A DNA stretch of 64,000 nt from Spongospora subterranea f. sp. subterranea (lineage: Eukaryota > Endomyxa: Phytomyxea > Phytomyxea > Plasmodiophorida), in NCBI GenBank assembly GCA_049724395.1, contig JAUGWO010000158.1:124001-188000 (forward strand). Reading direction: 5' to 3'. The translations under genes were made by a program, and so were the position numbers. Within the stretch, counting starts at the first letter, position 1. The number at the start of each line of letters is the position of its first letter. Positions 34,807 through 47,400 of this stretch are shown here, one piece after another. Under the pieces are notes generated by a model. It made no database searches, was not told the origin of the DNA, and saw only the letters and a program-made list of their open reading frames with translations.

Positions 34807-35534
34807 ATGATGAAATTAAAACATCTAGAAAGCGCATTGCAAGATGTTAGCGAATTCGACGACCCTAACATTGAGCTAGAGCAGTACCAGACATCGGCTC
34901 ATTTAGCTGCGAGAATGATCCATACGATGGCAGGATACGGTGATATCACTGGGAGACAGGTCCTTGACCTTGGCTGCGGTTGCGGAATGCTTTCCATTGC
35001 CAGGTAAATTTGAAATGCACGTTTATACGCGATCGCGTGTTAATCTGACATAGCGCCTTGATGGGATGCTCATACGTCGTCGGAGTAGATTTAGATAGCC
35101 ATGCGTTGGACCGTGCCAAAGAAAACGTTGAGGAATTTGAGCTGGACTCAAACATTGATTTAATCCAAGCGAACGTCAATGGCCTACAATTGAAACTATT
35201 TGACACTGTTGTCATGAATCCGCCCTTTGGGACACGCTGCAAAGGGATTGATATGGCGTTTGTTAAGGCTGGCATAGATCACGCTCTCACAGCCGTATAT
35301 TCGCTTCATAAAACGTCCACGCGCCAGGTTTTGTTGAAATATAAATCATTTACTCATTTTACTGGAACTGACGGTTATTTGCAGCACATACAAAAGAAGT
35401 CGCTGGAATGGGGAGTAAAAATGACGGTCGTTGCCACGATGCGCTTCGACTTGCCACAAACATATTGCTTTCACAAATCTGCATCGAAAGATATCGATGT
35501 TGATTTCATTCGATTTGCGAAAATACAACGATGA
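34807..35534 (+). CDS. METTL5: METTL5-type 18S rRNA N6-adenine methyltransferase
   Basis: Start MMKLKHLESALQDVSEF (ATG 34807 or 34810) precedes IELEQYQTSAHLAARMI, DLGCGCGMLSIA (SAM motif I), GVDLDSHALDRAKENVEEFE, and the catalytic NPPF in VVMNPPFGTRCKGIDMAF. Introns at about 35005-35053 and 35329-35385 rejoin SIAS-ALMG and STRQ-HIQKK. The end YCFHKSASKDIDVDFIRFAK is nearly identical in pattern to animal METTL5. With TRMT112 it methylates a single adenosine in helix 44 of 18S rRNA. Length (about 200 residues) is normal for the family. Confidence 0.93.
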
Positions 35535-35678
35535 CTGATTTTTTTTGATTTTATATTTTCTATGCCGTAATTGATTAATCAACATCTTCCCTACATTTTA
35601 GCTTTTAATTGTTCATCGCGGTATCTTCCCATGTTTCAAGAATTGGTGCCACCTAAACCACGATGATTGAATTTATCA

Positions 35679-37712
35679 TCATTCCAACGAGGACGTATTT
35701 ACTCTTGAGTCAATAAACTCCTCCAGGCGACAAATATCCAGCTCCTCAATCATCAGAGTATTGGGTGAGAAGCTCCGCACCCTGTTTAGCCATTGCTTGG
35801 TTCCTGCAATTGTCGCCGTCCATGCTTGATTCTGAAATTTCTTATCCGGTTTCGCCATTACCTTGTGTGCATATCCTGGACAGAGGTTGAATCAGCTAAA
35901 AGCACACTATTGACGAAATAAACTGCTTACCAAGCCCTGTGAGCGCCCTGAAAAACCCTTTTTTCTTGCTTTTCAATGCAGCAACTGTGCTTGGAATTCG
36001 ACTGAGACATTCGCATACGGAATCAACAACGATCAATCTTTGTGGGTATACGGCAGATAACACTTGTGTTTCGCTGAATTCGAAATTCGCTTCCCGATAC
36101 AAAGGCGACCGGTATATACAGAATGTCCAATTAAACGCTGACTCCTTAGAGTATTCATCAAAGATGCAAGAACAATTGTATATCCGAACTCTCGTGCCAG
36201 AATCAGTATTACCGGTCGCCGAAAAATTTCGGGGCGCAGCCGATTGGTGTAAACTTTTAGAAGCGAAAATGGAATGATTTCTTGGATCTACGACACTGTA
36301 CATTTTCATGTGTTGCTGCATGGGTAGATTGCGAAAATCGTGGTTAACAATGTTATGTTTGTTTGGCCTTCCCTCAAACTCTGTTTCCGTGTTTGACATT
36401 GAAGACTGCTTTGTTTGTCCGGATTGTTGTAATATACCAACGGCATGGTTTGTGCTAGGAGAATCCGTATTCAGTGCCATTCGCGGTGCTGTGGGAATCG
36501 GCAGGTGAATAACGGGACACTGATGATTGATGTAATCCGCCTCTGGCGTGCTACGATGTAAATAATCAGCCGTCAACGGCAACCGGTACTTTATGCCGTC
36601 CTCAGTTATATTTTGCATGAGCGTAGGAAATATCGTGTCGTTGATTGGATTCTCTGGAACCGTATCTACACCTGCTGTAAAAGGTTCGCACTTGAACGGT
36701 GAAATTTTCTTTCTTTTAGCGCTTTTGCTACATAAATCATGTAATGTCCCATCAGCAATTGGAGACTGAAATGCAGAAGTATGCTCGCCGTTGGCCAGTA
36801 GAACGTCCTTTTTGGTAACTGCCATCGATAATGCTAGATCTGGGGCAGATTCAGATGAAGCTCGGTCCAATTGTGGTGCAGAATCCGCTTGTTCGGATTT
36901 TGGAAGAGTTTCGCCAGACTTGGCCCATGAAAATAGCATACTCATTGCATCCGACAACTTCACACGTAGAGCTTCCTTATTGTTCATCTCTTTTTGTAGT
37001 TGCGATGATTCTTGTTGAATACAGTTCCTTGTTACTTTTTCCAAGTCTTCAAGTTGTGCCAGACCTCCTTTTAAATCGATCTCAGGTAGTAGCGCTTCCC
37101 TGGCGCGAATTTTCAACAATGCTTCCAGTTCATCTGCAGACACTCTGATGCGTCGTTTGTCGAAATGTACAGCTGGAAAATGTAATCAACGTTATCAGGC
37201 CAAGCAAAACTGTCCTCGGCGGACGTTTTTAAATCGTCGATTATCTGCGAGTGTAGAGTCATTCTTGCCGCTTGTATTCGTCTGAGCTGGTCAATCAGCA
37301 GTTTGGCGGTGGTATGCTCATTCAAGACCTGAGAAAGGCGTTTATCAAGCTCTCCGATTATAAACTTGTGTTGCCACTCCTGTAAATAGCACAACTGCAT
37401 GGTTGCTTGATCGGCCAAGGCGTCTATTTTTGTCAGAGCTAGCAGAATATCGTATTGCGACATTCCTTGTGTGTTGTTAAACTCAATTTGGCGAACCATA
37501 TTGATACAGGTTCTAATGTGTGCCATCTGGCCTGACACGTTTTCCCCATAGCTTTGAATTTGCTCAAGAAGCGATAAGATATGAGAGAACCTGGTTCTTG
37601 CAAAAGAAGCCCGCGAGATCAGTCGCTGCAGGTTGGAATCCCGATCCCGATCATGGACTGTATTATCGGGAGTGTTGAAGCCGAATGCCCCGTTGTCTGT
37701 GGCGATATTCAT
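35679..37712 (-). CDS. Unidentified coiled-coil protein
   Basis: The frame from ATG 37712 (MNIATDNGAFGFNTPDNTV) is almost wholly helical for 190 residues (SHILSLLEQIQSYGENVSGQ, YLQEWQHKFIIGELDKRLS). A short intron near 37159-37196 most likely joins it to VHFDKRRIRVSADELEALLK and EALLPEIDLKGGLAQLEDLE, then a low-complexity Ser/Pro/Asn region of about 180 residues and an RSPLYREANFEFSETQVL segment. Another intron near 35890-35935 leads to TKQWLNRVRSFSPNTLMIEE and the stop TGA 35679-35681. The layout, helices then disordered then a conserved-looking tail, recalls chromosome or cytoskeletal scaffolds, but I recognise no family. Confidence 0.6.
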
Positions 37713-39294
37713 AACGAAGTGATCCTAGCCGAGTTAGATCGAGTGACGAGACTGACGAGAATTTGATCTGCTCCTCCTCCAGTTCTGAAGTGATCCGGTT
37801 CGTATCAGAAAATACAAGTCACAGGTTGGAGGACGGCCTTGCTTTGTGACTACTCAGCTCGGTCGAGGAATACCGAGCCGCCAATCATTTGCCAGCGACA
37901 GAGAATCGCAGAGGACGGGGTGTACTCGAACAGCGCGAAGCCAACTAAAGTGGTGCAGAGCCGGAATGAGGTCGCGGACGAAGTGTCTCTGAGGGAGTGT
38001 CGCTGAAGAAGAGTGTCTCTGAGTAGCGTCCAATATCCACTGACCACGCGGCCACAGAAGAATGTGCTCGATAGTCTCCAGTCAGACGAACGAGTTGCAC
38101 GTTTCAGCAGACGAGTTAAGTTGAGCGTTTCACGAACGCAACCGCATCGCAATGGGGACGTGTGGACCGAGAGGCGGTCGATCGTGTTGATTTTGCAGCA
38201 AAGCTGTAGATCATACTGGCCGATTATTAACAGCGCTGACAACGCCATGGTAAAGCGTGGAGGTTCTCTTTTACCTGAAGAATCTTCGCCTCCTCTCAAC
38301 ACAGACGAACAATTCGCACGTTTCAACAACCGATGTTTGAAATTTTTCCAGTTATATAGAATCAGAGTGTTTTCTGTGAAACTAAGCTTGCTGACAGATA
38401 AACTTGCATTTAGAGTTTCCATATTTCTTGATCAAAAAGTTTGTTCAGTTTATTGGAAAGGACTTCCCGGAATCCTTCCGATGGTGGTATGGGCTTGGAT
38501 GAACAACGTCCTTTCCGGCTAGCCAACAGATTTGTTATCAAACAACAACAACTTTTGTATTTTCATCTTGAATGACATCAAGATAATCAACCGACACTAC
38601 AACCAAAATTAGTTTCGATTAAAGAGATGGGGTTGTGGAACATACTCAGGCAATAAATCATCACCTAACTCTTTTACATCATATTGCAACTGGTGTGTCA
38701 ATGCACTTTCACCACTAGCAAAGTACTTTAAATACCATATGTTGCCTCAAGCGCATTCAACATTGATATCAAGCTTCAGCGCAAGCAATAAAAATCACCA
38801 TCTAACTCGCGAACATTAGATTACAGATAGGTTGATGCATCCATCTAATCGTAGTAAATTAGTCATGTGTGGACTTCAGCGCCTGTACCCATTGAAAAAC
38901 CTGAAATCCAGCAGAGAATTTTACATCCCGCATTTGGGCAACACGTTGGCTCCCGAACCAGCATTGAAGAACTGTGCGTTATTGCTTGTCCGCAACAGTG
39001 GACGTGCAATTGATGAGAGTGGCGGATATTGGTTACACCCCATTCCTGCTGTTAACCGCTACTAAAACCATTATTCGTACAACATCATAGTATATCATCC
39101 GTCTTGCCATGGTTGGATGATAACAGACGCTTTCGCTGATGTCTACCGATGACAGATCCAAATTTAGAAAGGCATTTACCCACCATGAGGTCGAAAATCG
39201 AATTGCCCTTAGGAAAAATATCCCAGCGTAAATTCTCCTCGCGGCTCTTGTGGTCGTGTTTTTCATTTAGATTGATAGATATCGCCAGCTGTTG
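37713..39294. other. Long spacer with an internally repeated open region
   Basis: Overlapping open frames fill 37850-38522 on both strands, the + one being 169 residues. Within it two segments resemble each other, DERVARFSRRVKLSVS at about 38085 and DEQFARFNNRCLKFFQ at about 38303, matching DNA repeats gacgaacgagttgcacg and gacgaacaattcgcacg. A further + frame at 38835-39064 (MHPSNRSKLVMCGLQRLYPL) is unassigned. No known family. Confidence 0.35.
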
Positions 39295-41659
39295 ATGGAA
39301 AGCGCTATTGAAAAAACTTCTGAGGGTTTTGTTTTTGATATCCAGCATCCATCATGGCTGCAATTGGTCAGTCTTGTCAACGCCGCACCAGCTTCAGAAG
39401 TTACTCTAAAACGACAATCTAAATCTAAAGATAATCGGTATTCTATTTCCAGGCAACCGATCCGCTCTGTTTCCGAACTCCCCAATAAGTATTTGGTTTG
39501 TTATTCTTCATTAATCCCGTTTCTCAACCTCCGTACAGCTCTGTGGAACCTCACACGTCAGGATCTCTCGGAATTGGTGTCGGATTTAGTCTTCAGGAAG
39601 AGTTAACAAAACCATCTCCGGATTCATTCCTAATTCGGAAACACTGTTCGATTGATGTTTTTACTGACTCCAACCGAGCGCAGCTGTGGGCAGTTCTTTT
39701 GAATGGCAATGTTCAATCGCCTCGCGAGGACATCAACATCGCACTCAAAGATTATACGTTCGACCTTTACAACCAAAGAGTCATTCGAATGGACATTCAG
39801 AGAACACGTCCCGATGTAGATTATTTTCGTGATAATGATGATGTACGGGAAGCTTTGGAGATTATTCTTACTGTGTTTTGCAAGCGACACCTCATCAATT
39901 ATAAGCAGGTCCTACAAATACCGCTCGCAATGTCATATATCTAACTACTTTTAGGGGATCAATTACATTGCAGCACCATTCATATACGTTTTTGGTGCAG
40001 GGCAAATCAAGGAGGCATACTGGAACTTCTCCAATTTTATAGGACGATTTTGTCCTAACACTTTCACTGATGATCAGTTTGGAGGTCTGCAATGCATTTT
40101 CCGGGTTTTTCGTGCGTTGCTCGTGTAAGAATCAAGTGAAACTTACTTTTTTTTATCTCGGTGACACAGTGCTGTAGGTACCACGATCCCAAAGTCGGTA
40201 ATCAATTCAGATGAAATATATTTCCGTGCTGACTCTGCCGACAGCTGGCAAATTTTTTAGACGAACATGGCATGAGTCCTGAACTTTACGCTTCGCCGTG
40301 GTTTATGACTTTTTTTGCTAACCGTGTCGCATTTCCACCTCTAATACGGATTTGGGACCATTTGATGTAAAATTTCTTTGTATGTTTAATTGTATCATTG
40401 ACACTGGTGCTGGATTTTAGTCTCCATGGAGAATCTCTCATCATTTACTTTTTAGCTGTAGCGCTTCTTATTTCAAATTCTGAGATGCTAAGAAACCAGA
40501 GTCCTGTTGTCCTTCCTGAACGTTTGACGCAATTGAATATCGAATCGATTGGCCTTGTGGACCAGCTTTTTGCGTTGGCAAATGCTCTGCTCGCTAATGT
40601 AGTTTATTTTCCTTCAATGTCACTGTTGGCGCTGACATCTCATTTCCAGACTCCTGTTTCGTTTCTAAATTTTTTCCGCTGTGTCGTCTCCAAAAACATC
40701 ACCGTTGACGTATGTACCGACCACCGTCGTATTGACGGTATCTAATCTGGTCGCTCAGTCCTCTCTTTACGAGAGTATAGCTTCTCTTGAATGCGTATGC
40801 ATCGACGCTCAAGAAGTAGTCGAGCATTGTTACCCAACAGCTTTTCCTGCTAGAGCACTTTCACCAAGTCGGTCGCTCAAATTTTTTATTATAGATTGTC
40901 GTCCTTCAAATCATTACAACTCTGGGCGTTTACCTGTAGCATATCATCTCAATCCTGTGCTAGTAAGGGAATTATTCTTTTCAGTAAGTTACTGCTGTCT
41001 AACTGGGTTACTTCTTGCTAGTATATGGAGCCTGAAAAGCTTGCGAGGACCGTACAAGTTTTCTCATCCAATACGGATAGCCATTTTGTTTTTTTACTAG
41101 ATTCGCATGATGCCCGTGCAAGGAAGCATTTTATGGGCCTGCAGCTGTTTTTTATACAAAATGGGTTCAAATACGTATCCTCTTGTCTTGGCGGCTTTTC
41201 TGGTTGGTTCAAATCTTATCTTGACACGTCAGCTCTTTAATTTTGGACCAGCATGCCATGATTTTGTCATAAAGTCTGGTCGTGGTATTGACCTTGTGGA
41301 TCATAAACGATCCACATGCATTGACTGCATCAAATCTCTATCGGGTGCTGGCAGCGACGATGATTTAAAGAATCAGTCCAAACGAGGTTTCTTATCGATC
41401 GTTCGCAATCGCCTCGCTGGGAGCGCCATCAACGCGGTATATAGTTGTGGTTTTGTCTTATCCGCTTTATGTTGAAAACTTTTTTCGCGATGCTCAGAAA
41501 GATGGCTCAGATTTGCCGCATCTACTGTCTGATTTATCTGTGGCCGGTGATACGTCGTCGCTCAACAATGTCAAGACACGGTTTGTAGTCAACGACGATT
41601 TTAACCCAAGCAATTTCCCGACGTGTGGAGCGGATATATTTCCTGACAAAGCTAGTTAG
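39295..41659 (+). CDS. TBC1D23: TBC1D23-like protein (TBC plus rhodanese-like domain)
   Basis: From ATG 39295 (MESAIEKTSEGFVFDIQHPS) the exons give a TBC domain: NRAQLWAVLLNG, RVIRMDIQRTRPDVDYF (IxxDxxRT arginine finger), LINYKQ-GINYIAAPFIYVF (YxQ glutamine finger, split by an intron), KEAYWNFSNFIGRFCP, PELYASPWFMTFFANRVAFP. Then FFIIDCRPSNHYNSGRLPVA, a rhodanese-like module, ending KYVSSCLGGFSGWFKSYL and GFLSIVRNRLAGS. The order TBC-linker-rhodanese matches TBC1D23, which links trans-Golgi golgins to endosome-derived vesicles. The last 60 residues end at PDKAS*; the C-terminal WASH-binding PH-like domain is not evident. Confidence 0.8.
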
Positions 41660-41667
41660 TGCCATTG

Positions 41668-42611
41668 ATGGGTTTTGTTTCATACTCTAACGTCAGGTCC
41701 ATTATAGCAATACTTCCACGAACGGTTGACGTTCGCCTTTTATTCTGCAATTTACGTGAATCTTCCGTGACGAATGCTCAGTATACTGCCTGCGCTCAAC
41801 GCTTAACGTTCCTTCTTATCTCCAAAAGTTAGCGGTATTTTTTTTTGGCAATGGGTCACTTATCAATGGAAATATCTAGCACTCGATATGTTCCCCGTTC
41901 GCGATAGTTCACTCTCCAGTAAGAACGGGTTTCCCTTTACGGGTTGTCGATTAGACCGCGCTATTGTTGCAGCAGCATTGCACCCAGCAGGTGCCCCTGT
42001 GCTTGTTTAACACTGCCATTTTTTCATCGTTGATGTGTTCAACTGTAGGACTCCATTGCCTTGAACAAGCTCTGAACCCGTTTATGGTGTCTGGGCGGTT
42101 TTCGACTGGTGTAATACATTCTAAGCAACAGTTTACTAATGATGATAATGGGGTTTTGCGGACGACTAACGTTTTCGACTGCTGCAGTATTCCAGATGGA
42201 ACAAGGTCTGCGACGCTATCATTTTTTATTTGCGTTCTCTGATATTTTAATGTCAGGTCTGGAGTGTGCAACGTCATCGTATTTCTTCCTCTTATAGATT
42301 CCGAAGTTATAGTTAATAATTTGCTCAAATCCCTTCACGACAGGTGTTTGTTTTTGTCAACATTGTTATTTTTCGCTGTATTGAACTGTTTGTATAGAGG
42401 ATTCAACTCTTCCGTCATTACTTTAGTGTCGTTCATTGCCATTCGCCCTATACTATGGCAATTAGCAGCTGACCATACAGATCTAACTTTTATCATTGGA
42501 GCGATAGACCAGTCGACGGATGACAAGGCTGATCCAGGAGCCAACGACTTTCAGTCCATGTACATAGTTCCAGATTTTTCCATACCATATACTATTTCCA
42601 ACGGAGCATAA
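41668..42611 (+). CDS. Uracil phosphoribosyltransferase homologue, probably inactive
   Basis: It starts only nine bases after the TBC1D23-like stop (MGFVSYSNVRSIIAILPRTV). Introns are short and in-frame joins give LRESSVTNAQYTACAQRLTF, TLDMFPVRDSSLSSKNGFPF, AIVAAALHPAGLHCLEQALN, NVIVFLPLIDSEVIVNNLL and TFIIGAIDQS with MYIVPDFSIPYTISNGA at the end. The order and spacing follow UPRT (ILPRN, LR..TP...F, LPF, GVSIVRAGE.ME..L, VLLLDPMLATG, AIDPEL, GYIVPG). The PRPP loop DPMLATGGS is replaced by LPLIDSEVI, and the Arg of VRAGE and the terminal FGDRYFGT are lost, so catalysis is unlikely. Human UPRT is also atypical at this loop. Confidence 0.65.
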
Positions 42612-44432
42612 TTGTTATTAAATAGTCTACCTACACTTATTAACATAATTTTATTGTCGAAAATCGATTTTACAAATGATGCTGCGATTGTACACGACAT
42701 TTATCGATAATCTAGCCTTGAATCATGTAACCAAAGCCTTTTTTTGATTTCGTCTATATTGAGCATAAAGTGTTTTTTTTTGCTTAACAAAATAATCACA
42801 GTTTCTGGAAACGTAAGCACCTTTCAGCGATATTGTCATTTTTGCGTCACAACACTCAGAAATATGAAAAATCATTTCGGTCAGAACTGGAAAGTTCGCG
42901 GTTCGTATTCCCTTTTGATTGATTGTTTGTCAACATCCAGTTAACCAGCGATGAGTGGACGCTCAGGAAAACGGTCGTAAAAGCCAAGCCAACGCTGATA
43001 TTGTCGGACGAATGATTCGACGTGAGATGTTTCCACTGCTGTCGAGTGGAAAGTAATCTTTTCTTAAAGTGGTTAGAAGGTATACCATTTTGTAGTAATC
43101 GAATATGGAGCGCCGATGATGGTGCTGCTGGAATTCCCTTCGTTGTGGAGCTTGGAAGAACGTGAAATATTGGAACGTTACTTCAACGCCTTTGACTTTC
43201 GTTTCGCTCTTCACTGCATCCAATACTGTCGTTATATAGACGATATCTTCATGATCTTACAAGACAATGAAGTACATCTTCAGCTTGAGTGTTGATTAAA
43301 AAGAAGATCGATTATTTTCTGAAAATCTGTGCGAATCTGAGTAAGTGAATTACCAAAACTTTCATAAAATAAAGCGAACTTGGTCACTTATCTACGTCCA
43401 GTCATCCTGCTGGAGGCAATACATGGCGTCCCTGTTCCTCGAAATTGTCCAATTTTATGGGAGTATCAATATCTCTCCGTTTCTGCGTCTCTGGACATTC
43501 ATTGTTTTTGGTCATCGCCTGACTTTATCTGGGAAGATTGTCGTAATTCACGTGAAACGTCGGACATAAATTCTCGTGGGGACGACATTTTGCACGATCG
43601 GAATGATTTAAGGCTTTTGTTTGAGCGTCCAGCGTATGAGGTTAGCCTAAACCTTCGCTGATCATTACTTTGATAATGATGAGAACTCTAACTGCCACAA
43701 TTTTCGCTGGGAATTCTTGACAGACCATTTGTTATGCAAGAATGCATTGCAAAATTGACTATAGAGCTTTAATGATTAAGTTTCGGCTGCTCTAACGCCA
43801 GGTAAACAGTGTAGTTGAACAGGAGAGCTGGTCGTCGTGGCAAAACTTACACAAAATAATACGGCACAAATCCCATGCTATATCCTCTTTCGGAATGAAC
43901 AGCTTTGAATTCCGGATAGTTAGACGGTTTCTGGAAATTTGGTTCCGTTGAATATGTAGGCGAGTACGAACATAAATGTGTGCTTCAATGCAAGAAAAGT
44001 GTTAGGCTTAAGTTCACATGCTGGAAACTTGCTAGGGGCGGAATCTGTATTACACATGTGTCATCCCCGCGAGAATTGAAGTCAGGCGTCTCAAACGAGT
44101 CACAAGAACGTTCCTGATAATGTCAAGGACAGTCCAATTACAACCGGAAATCAATTCTGCATGCTCGAGCCGAGAGAAGATATTAGCATGAAATTGTTGG
44201 CCGGGGGACTTACGCGCGTTCTATCGTTGAGTTGCTAGTAAGTGTGGAGCGGCCTGCGAACATTATGCTACACCTGTTGTGTTCAGTTAAGTGTATCCTG
44301 AATCTGACTTTGCCACTCACAGCACCCATTCTCACACTCAGTCTCCGCGCGCTTTTCAAAAACACATTTTTAAGTTTAATTCAGTGATCCGGCGTGGCAG
44401 AACCGAAATTAGTGTTCGAGCTTCTGCCCCTG
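42612..44432. other. Region with a probable unidentified + strand gene
   Basis: Coding-like + strand pieces occur at 42677-42720 (MLRLYTTFIDNLALNH), 42841-42942, 43112-43290 (MVLLEFPSLWSLEEREILER, FALHCIQYCRYIDDIFMILQ) and 43380-43661 (YLRPVILLEAIHGVPVPRNC, YLSVSASLDIHCFWSSPDFI, ending VSLNLR*). Gaps between them could be introns of 50-150 bp. They probably form one gene, but I recognise no family. 43662-44432 holds nothing I can assign. Confidence 0.35.
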
Positions 44433-47400
44433 ATGGAGGTCGATAAGGAAAATTGGTTGCCGATGGCACCTGGTAAACAGCTACTGTCGCGCAGAAGGTC
44501 CACAGGCATTATGAAAGGGGGCGATAGTACTGGTTCCTTGCTCTCGCCAAAGCCGAACAAGAAACAACGCTCGCACCGAGACAAAACGATGTATTTACGA
44601 TATATTATTTGACCATGCTATTCTGGTTCATGATTACGTTTGTTGATTTTTCAAATCGTTGCAATTACTGAATTCTATCTGTTGACAGGCGCAAACGAAA
44701 TGTCAGCTTCGGCGGTTCCCAAGTTAGGGTGTTCGAGAAAGATGTCGATTGGTCAGAGAACCCAACTGAAGCTCGCTCTTTTGATTTAGAACCTGTACCA
44801 TTATATGATCAAACTTCCCCAAACCCCATGATGGCGACAGCGGAAAACAACCACGAAGATGCCGTGTCTACATCTCCAGAAGAGCAATCTGTCAGAGAAC
44901 CGCTGGCTACTCCGGAAATGCAAACCATGTTAAGAGCATTGATTGATGATGACGATGATGAATGCGATGACCAAACTATGGATATGACGGTCAATCATGG
45001 TATTATCACAATTGTTAGAGAAGATGAAGACGCAGATGAATGCCCAAAACAAGCCGCTAACTCACTTGCCCATCTCATTAATGACAGCGATGATGAAGAT
45101 ACCAACATTGTTCAGAAGGTATTTTCTTCAGAATGCTGCGCACCCTTAACGTCGTTATTTATTGGTTTTTTCAACGTAGATTGGTTGTAAATCCGGGAAC
45201 ACCGTCACTGATGCCACAATGGAATTGACAACCAATTACAGCAGTATTTATCGTGAGGTATTTGACAATGATTTGACTATGGATATGACCACAAATCATA
45301 GTCGAATCGTCGCGAAGGAGCCAGTTTTTATCACTGTGATGACAGATCCTCCTACCAACCCTGATGATCAACCACCAGACCACGTGTCAGAAAGTCTCGA
45401 GAGTGAACTTGCGAGGACTGTTGTCCCTGATCCTGAACCTGTGATATTTGCCATCGTCGAAGACGACTCCGTTGAAAATCCAAAGGCACCGGCCATATCT
45501 AATGTTGAACTTGAGGTGGCTCATGAAGACGTTAATGATGTTTCCGATAGAGTTGCTGCTGAAGCGGAATTTGAAAAAACCGGAGACATTACACGTCACT
45601 TTCAAGCAGAAGTACAACATATTTTATCTGGCAGCACAATGATGGATGAAAGAACCATTGATTTGCCAAGATTCGCAGCTCAGATGACAGAAGACGAAGC
45701 CATGGTAGCCTTGGAATTCAAACGAATTTTAAGCGCCGAGAATGACATTACGATAAGTGACATTCCAGACCGTGAATTGCAGCTAGATAATGTTGAAGAA
45801 TTTTTGTCGTCGTTGAAAAGCCCACCTAAGACAAGGCCTGAAGTAGACTACCTACGTTGTTTTATCGTTGGACTCTAAATGATACTTGGCACAGGTTCCG
45901 GAAGCTTGCCAGATTAATGAAGGACCAGTAACGGCAGTTGTAGTGTTCCTAAATCTGTACAAGAGTTCATATCAGCTACCGGAGTCCGTTTCATGGACAG
46001 CTGCAACTGGAGCTCTAACAGGAAAACCTTGTCGTTCGGATTTTGTCCCAACGCGGGACCTCTGAATGACATTGAGAAACTCAAAATAGCTTGTATTGAT
46101 TTTACTCATATGCAGCAAACGAAACAAAGGTTTAACTATTCGCATTTTCTTTGATAATCATTCATCGTTGAATTCAAGTGATCTAGCGTGGAACAGCTAA
46201 CAGCGGCATCTTATAAGCAGGCACAAGACGTTGAGAGTATTGAATCATGGATTAATGGACAAGCACCTCGAATTTGGGAAAATTTGTTCCAGGTTTGTAA
46301 TGGTTCCAGTCTCTGGGTTTTATGGGTTTTGATTACTCTCTACAGATAGACAGTCATAATTTATCTTTTGCAATGACGCGTTTGAAAGGGTCGTGCAAAT
46401 TACAGTCTAAAATCAAATGGAATGAGTACCGTATCAAACAAGAAGAACGATTACGGATCTTACTTGCTGAACGAGTTCGACTGTTAACAAGTGATAAACG
46501 CAAACTTGATTACCAAGACTCTTTGGTCAGTTAGATTTTGAACAATGCTGCTTTTTGCAGAAACCACTTATGCTAAAGAGTCACGAGCAGGCTCGCCAGG
46601 TTGTCGAAGTTCGTACAGCGCTGTACGAGAAACTACAAATTTTGAGGAGCGCCATTGACGAACAAGCCGGAGTGATTGATGTGTTCAATTCCGACTTAGA
46701 CCTACTCTCGAAAAGGAGATCTACTGTGTTGAAAAAATTAGAGGCAATGAAGGCAAACGTCGATCAACAGCAGACAATGGTTGATGTCGGTAAAGCTCGG
46801 TCAGAAGCAATTGTAACTGGATTATGTCTCTCCAAATGCGTGTTGTTGATGCACTATTTTCTCAGACGCAGTTTGCAGAGAAGAGTCGGGAACTGGCTTT
46901 CCTAGGAGCTTGCGTGGACTGGACCCTAAACAAATGTTCGGGAAATTGCATTGAACTGAAATTTGGTTCAACATTTACATTATCAATGCAAGTCTCTGGG
47001 CAAGGAAAGCTTGCATACGTCTTAAGCTCAAAGTTAACAGAGTCAAATGCATCGCCCCTTGAGTCTGCTCTTTTTAAGTTTCATTCTGAAGAATTTGACA
47101 ATTTGCTCATGTCTTGCGGATCGGTTGCCGATATGCCGCCGGTGCTGAATGAGGTCAGGTTTGAATCATCTCCATTTAACCATCACGCTGATACCTGTTT
47201 TTCATGCAGCTTTCTCTTAAGCTAGGGCGCATTCGCAGTCTTGCAATGGAGCTCAAACGGCTGTCATCGCAGCATGTCATTTTCCATGAAGTTCAGCAGT
47301 CGGGAAAAGTTCACTTAATGATTACAGTGTCGTCCATCGCCACCACATCTTCAGTTACATTTACTGTATGTGCCCCAATTGCAATGATGGCTATCTCTTT

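Noticed and set aside
37850-38422. 190-residue minus-strand frame
   Set aside because: Antisense of the repeated + strand frame; neither has a recognised family and composition is not coding-like.
42335-42544. Minus-strand frame opposite the UPRT homologue
   Set aside because: Antisense shadow of the coding exon; no independent support.
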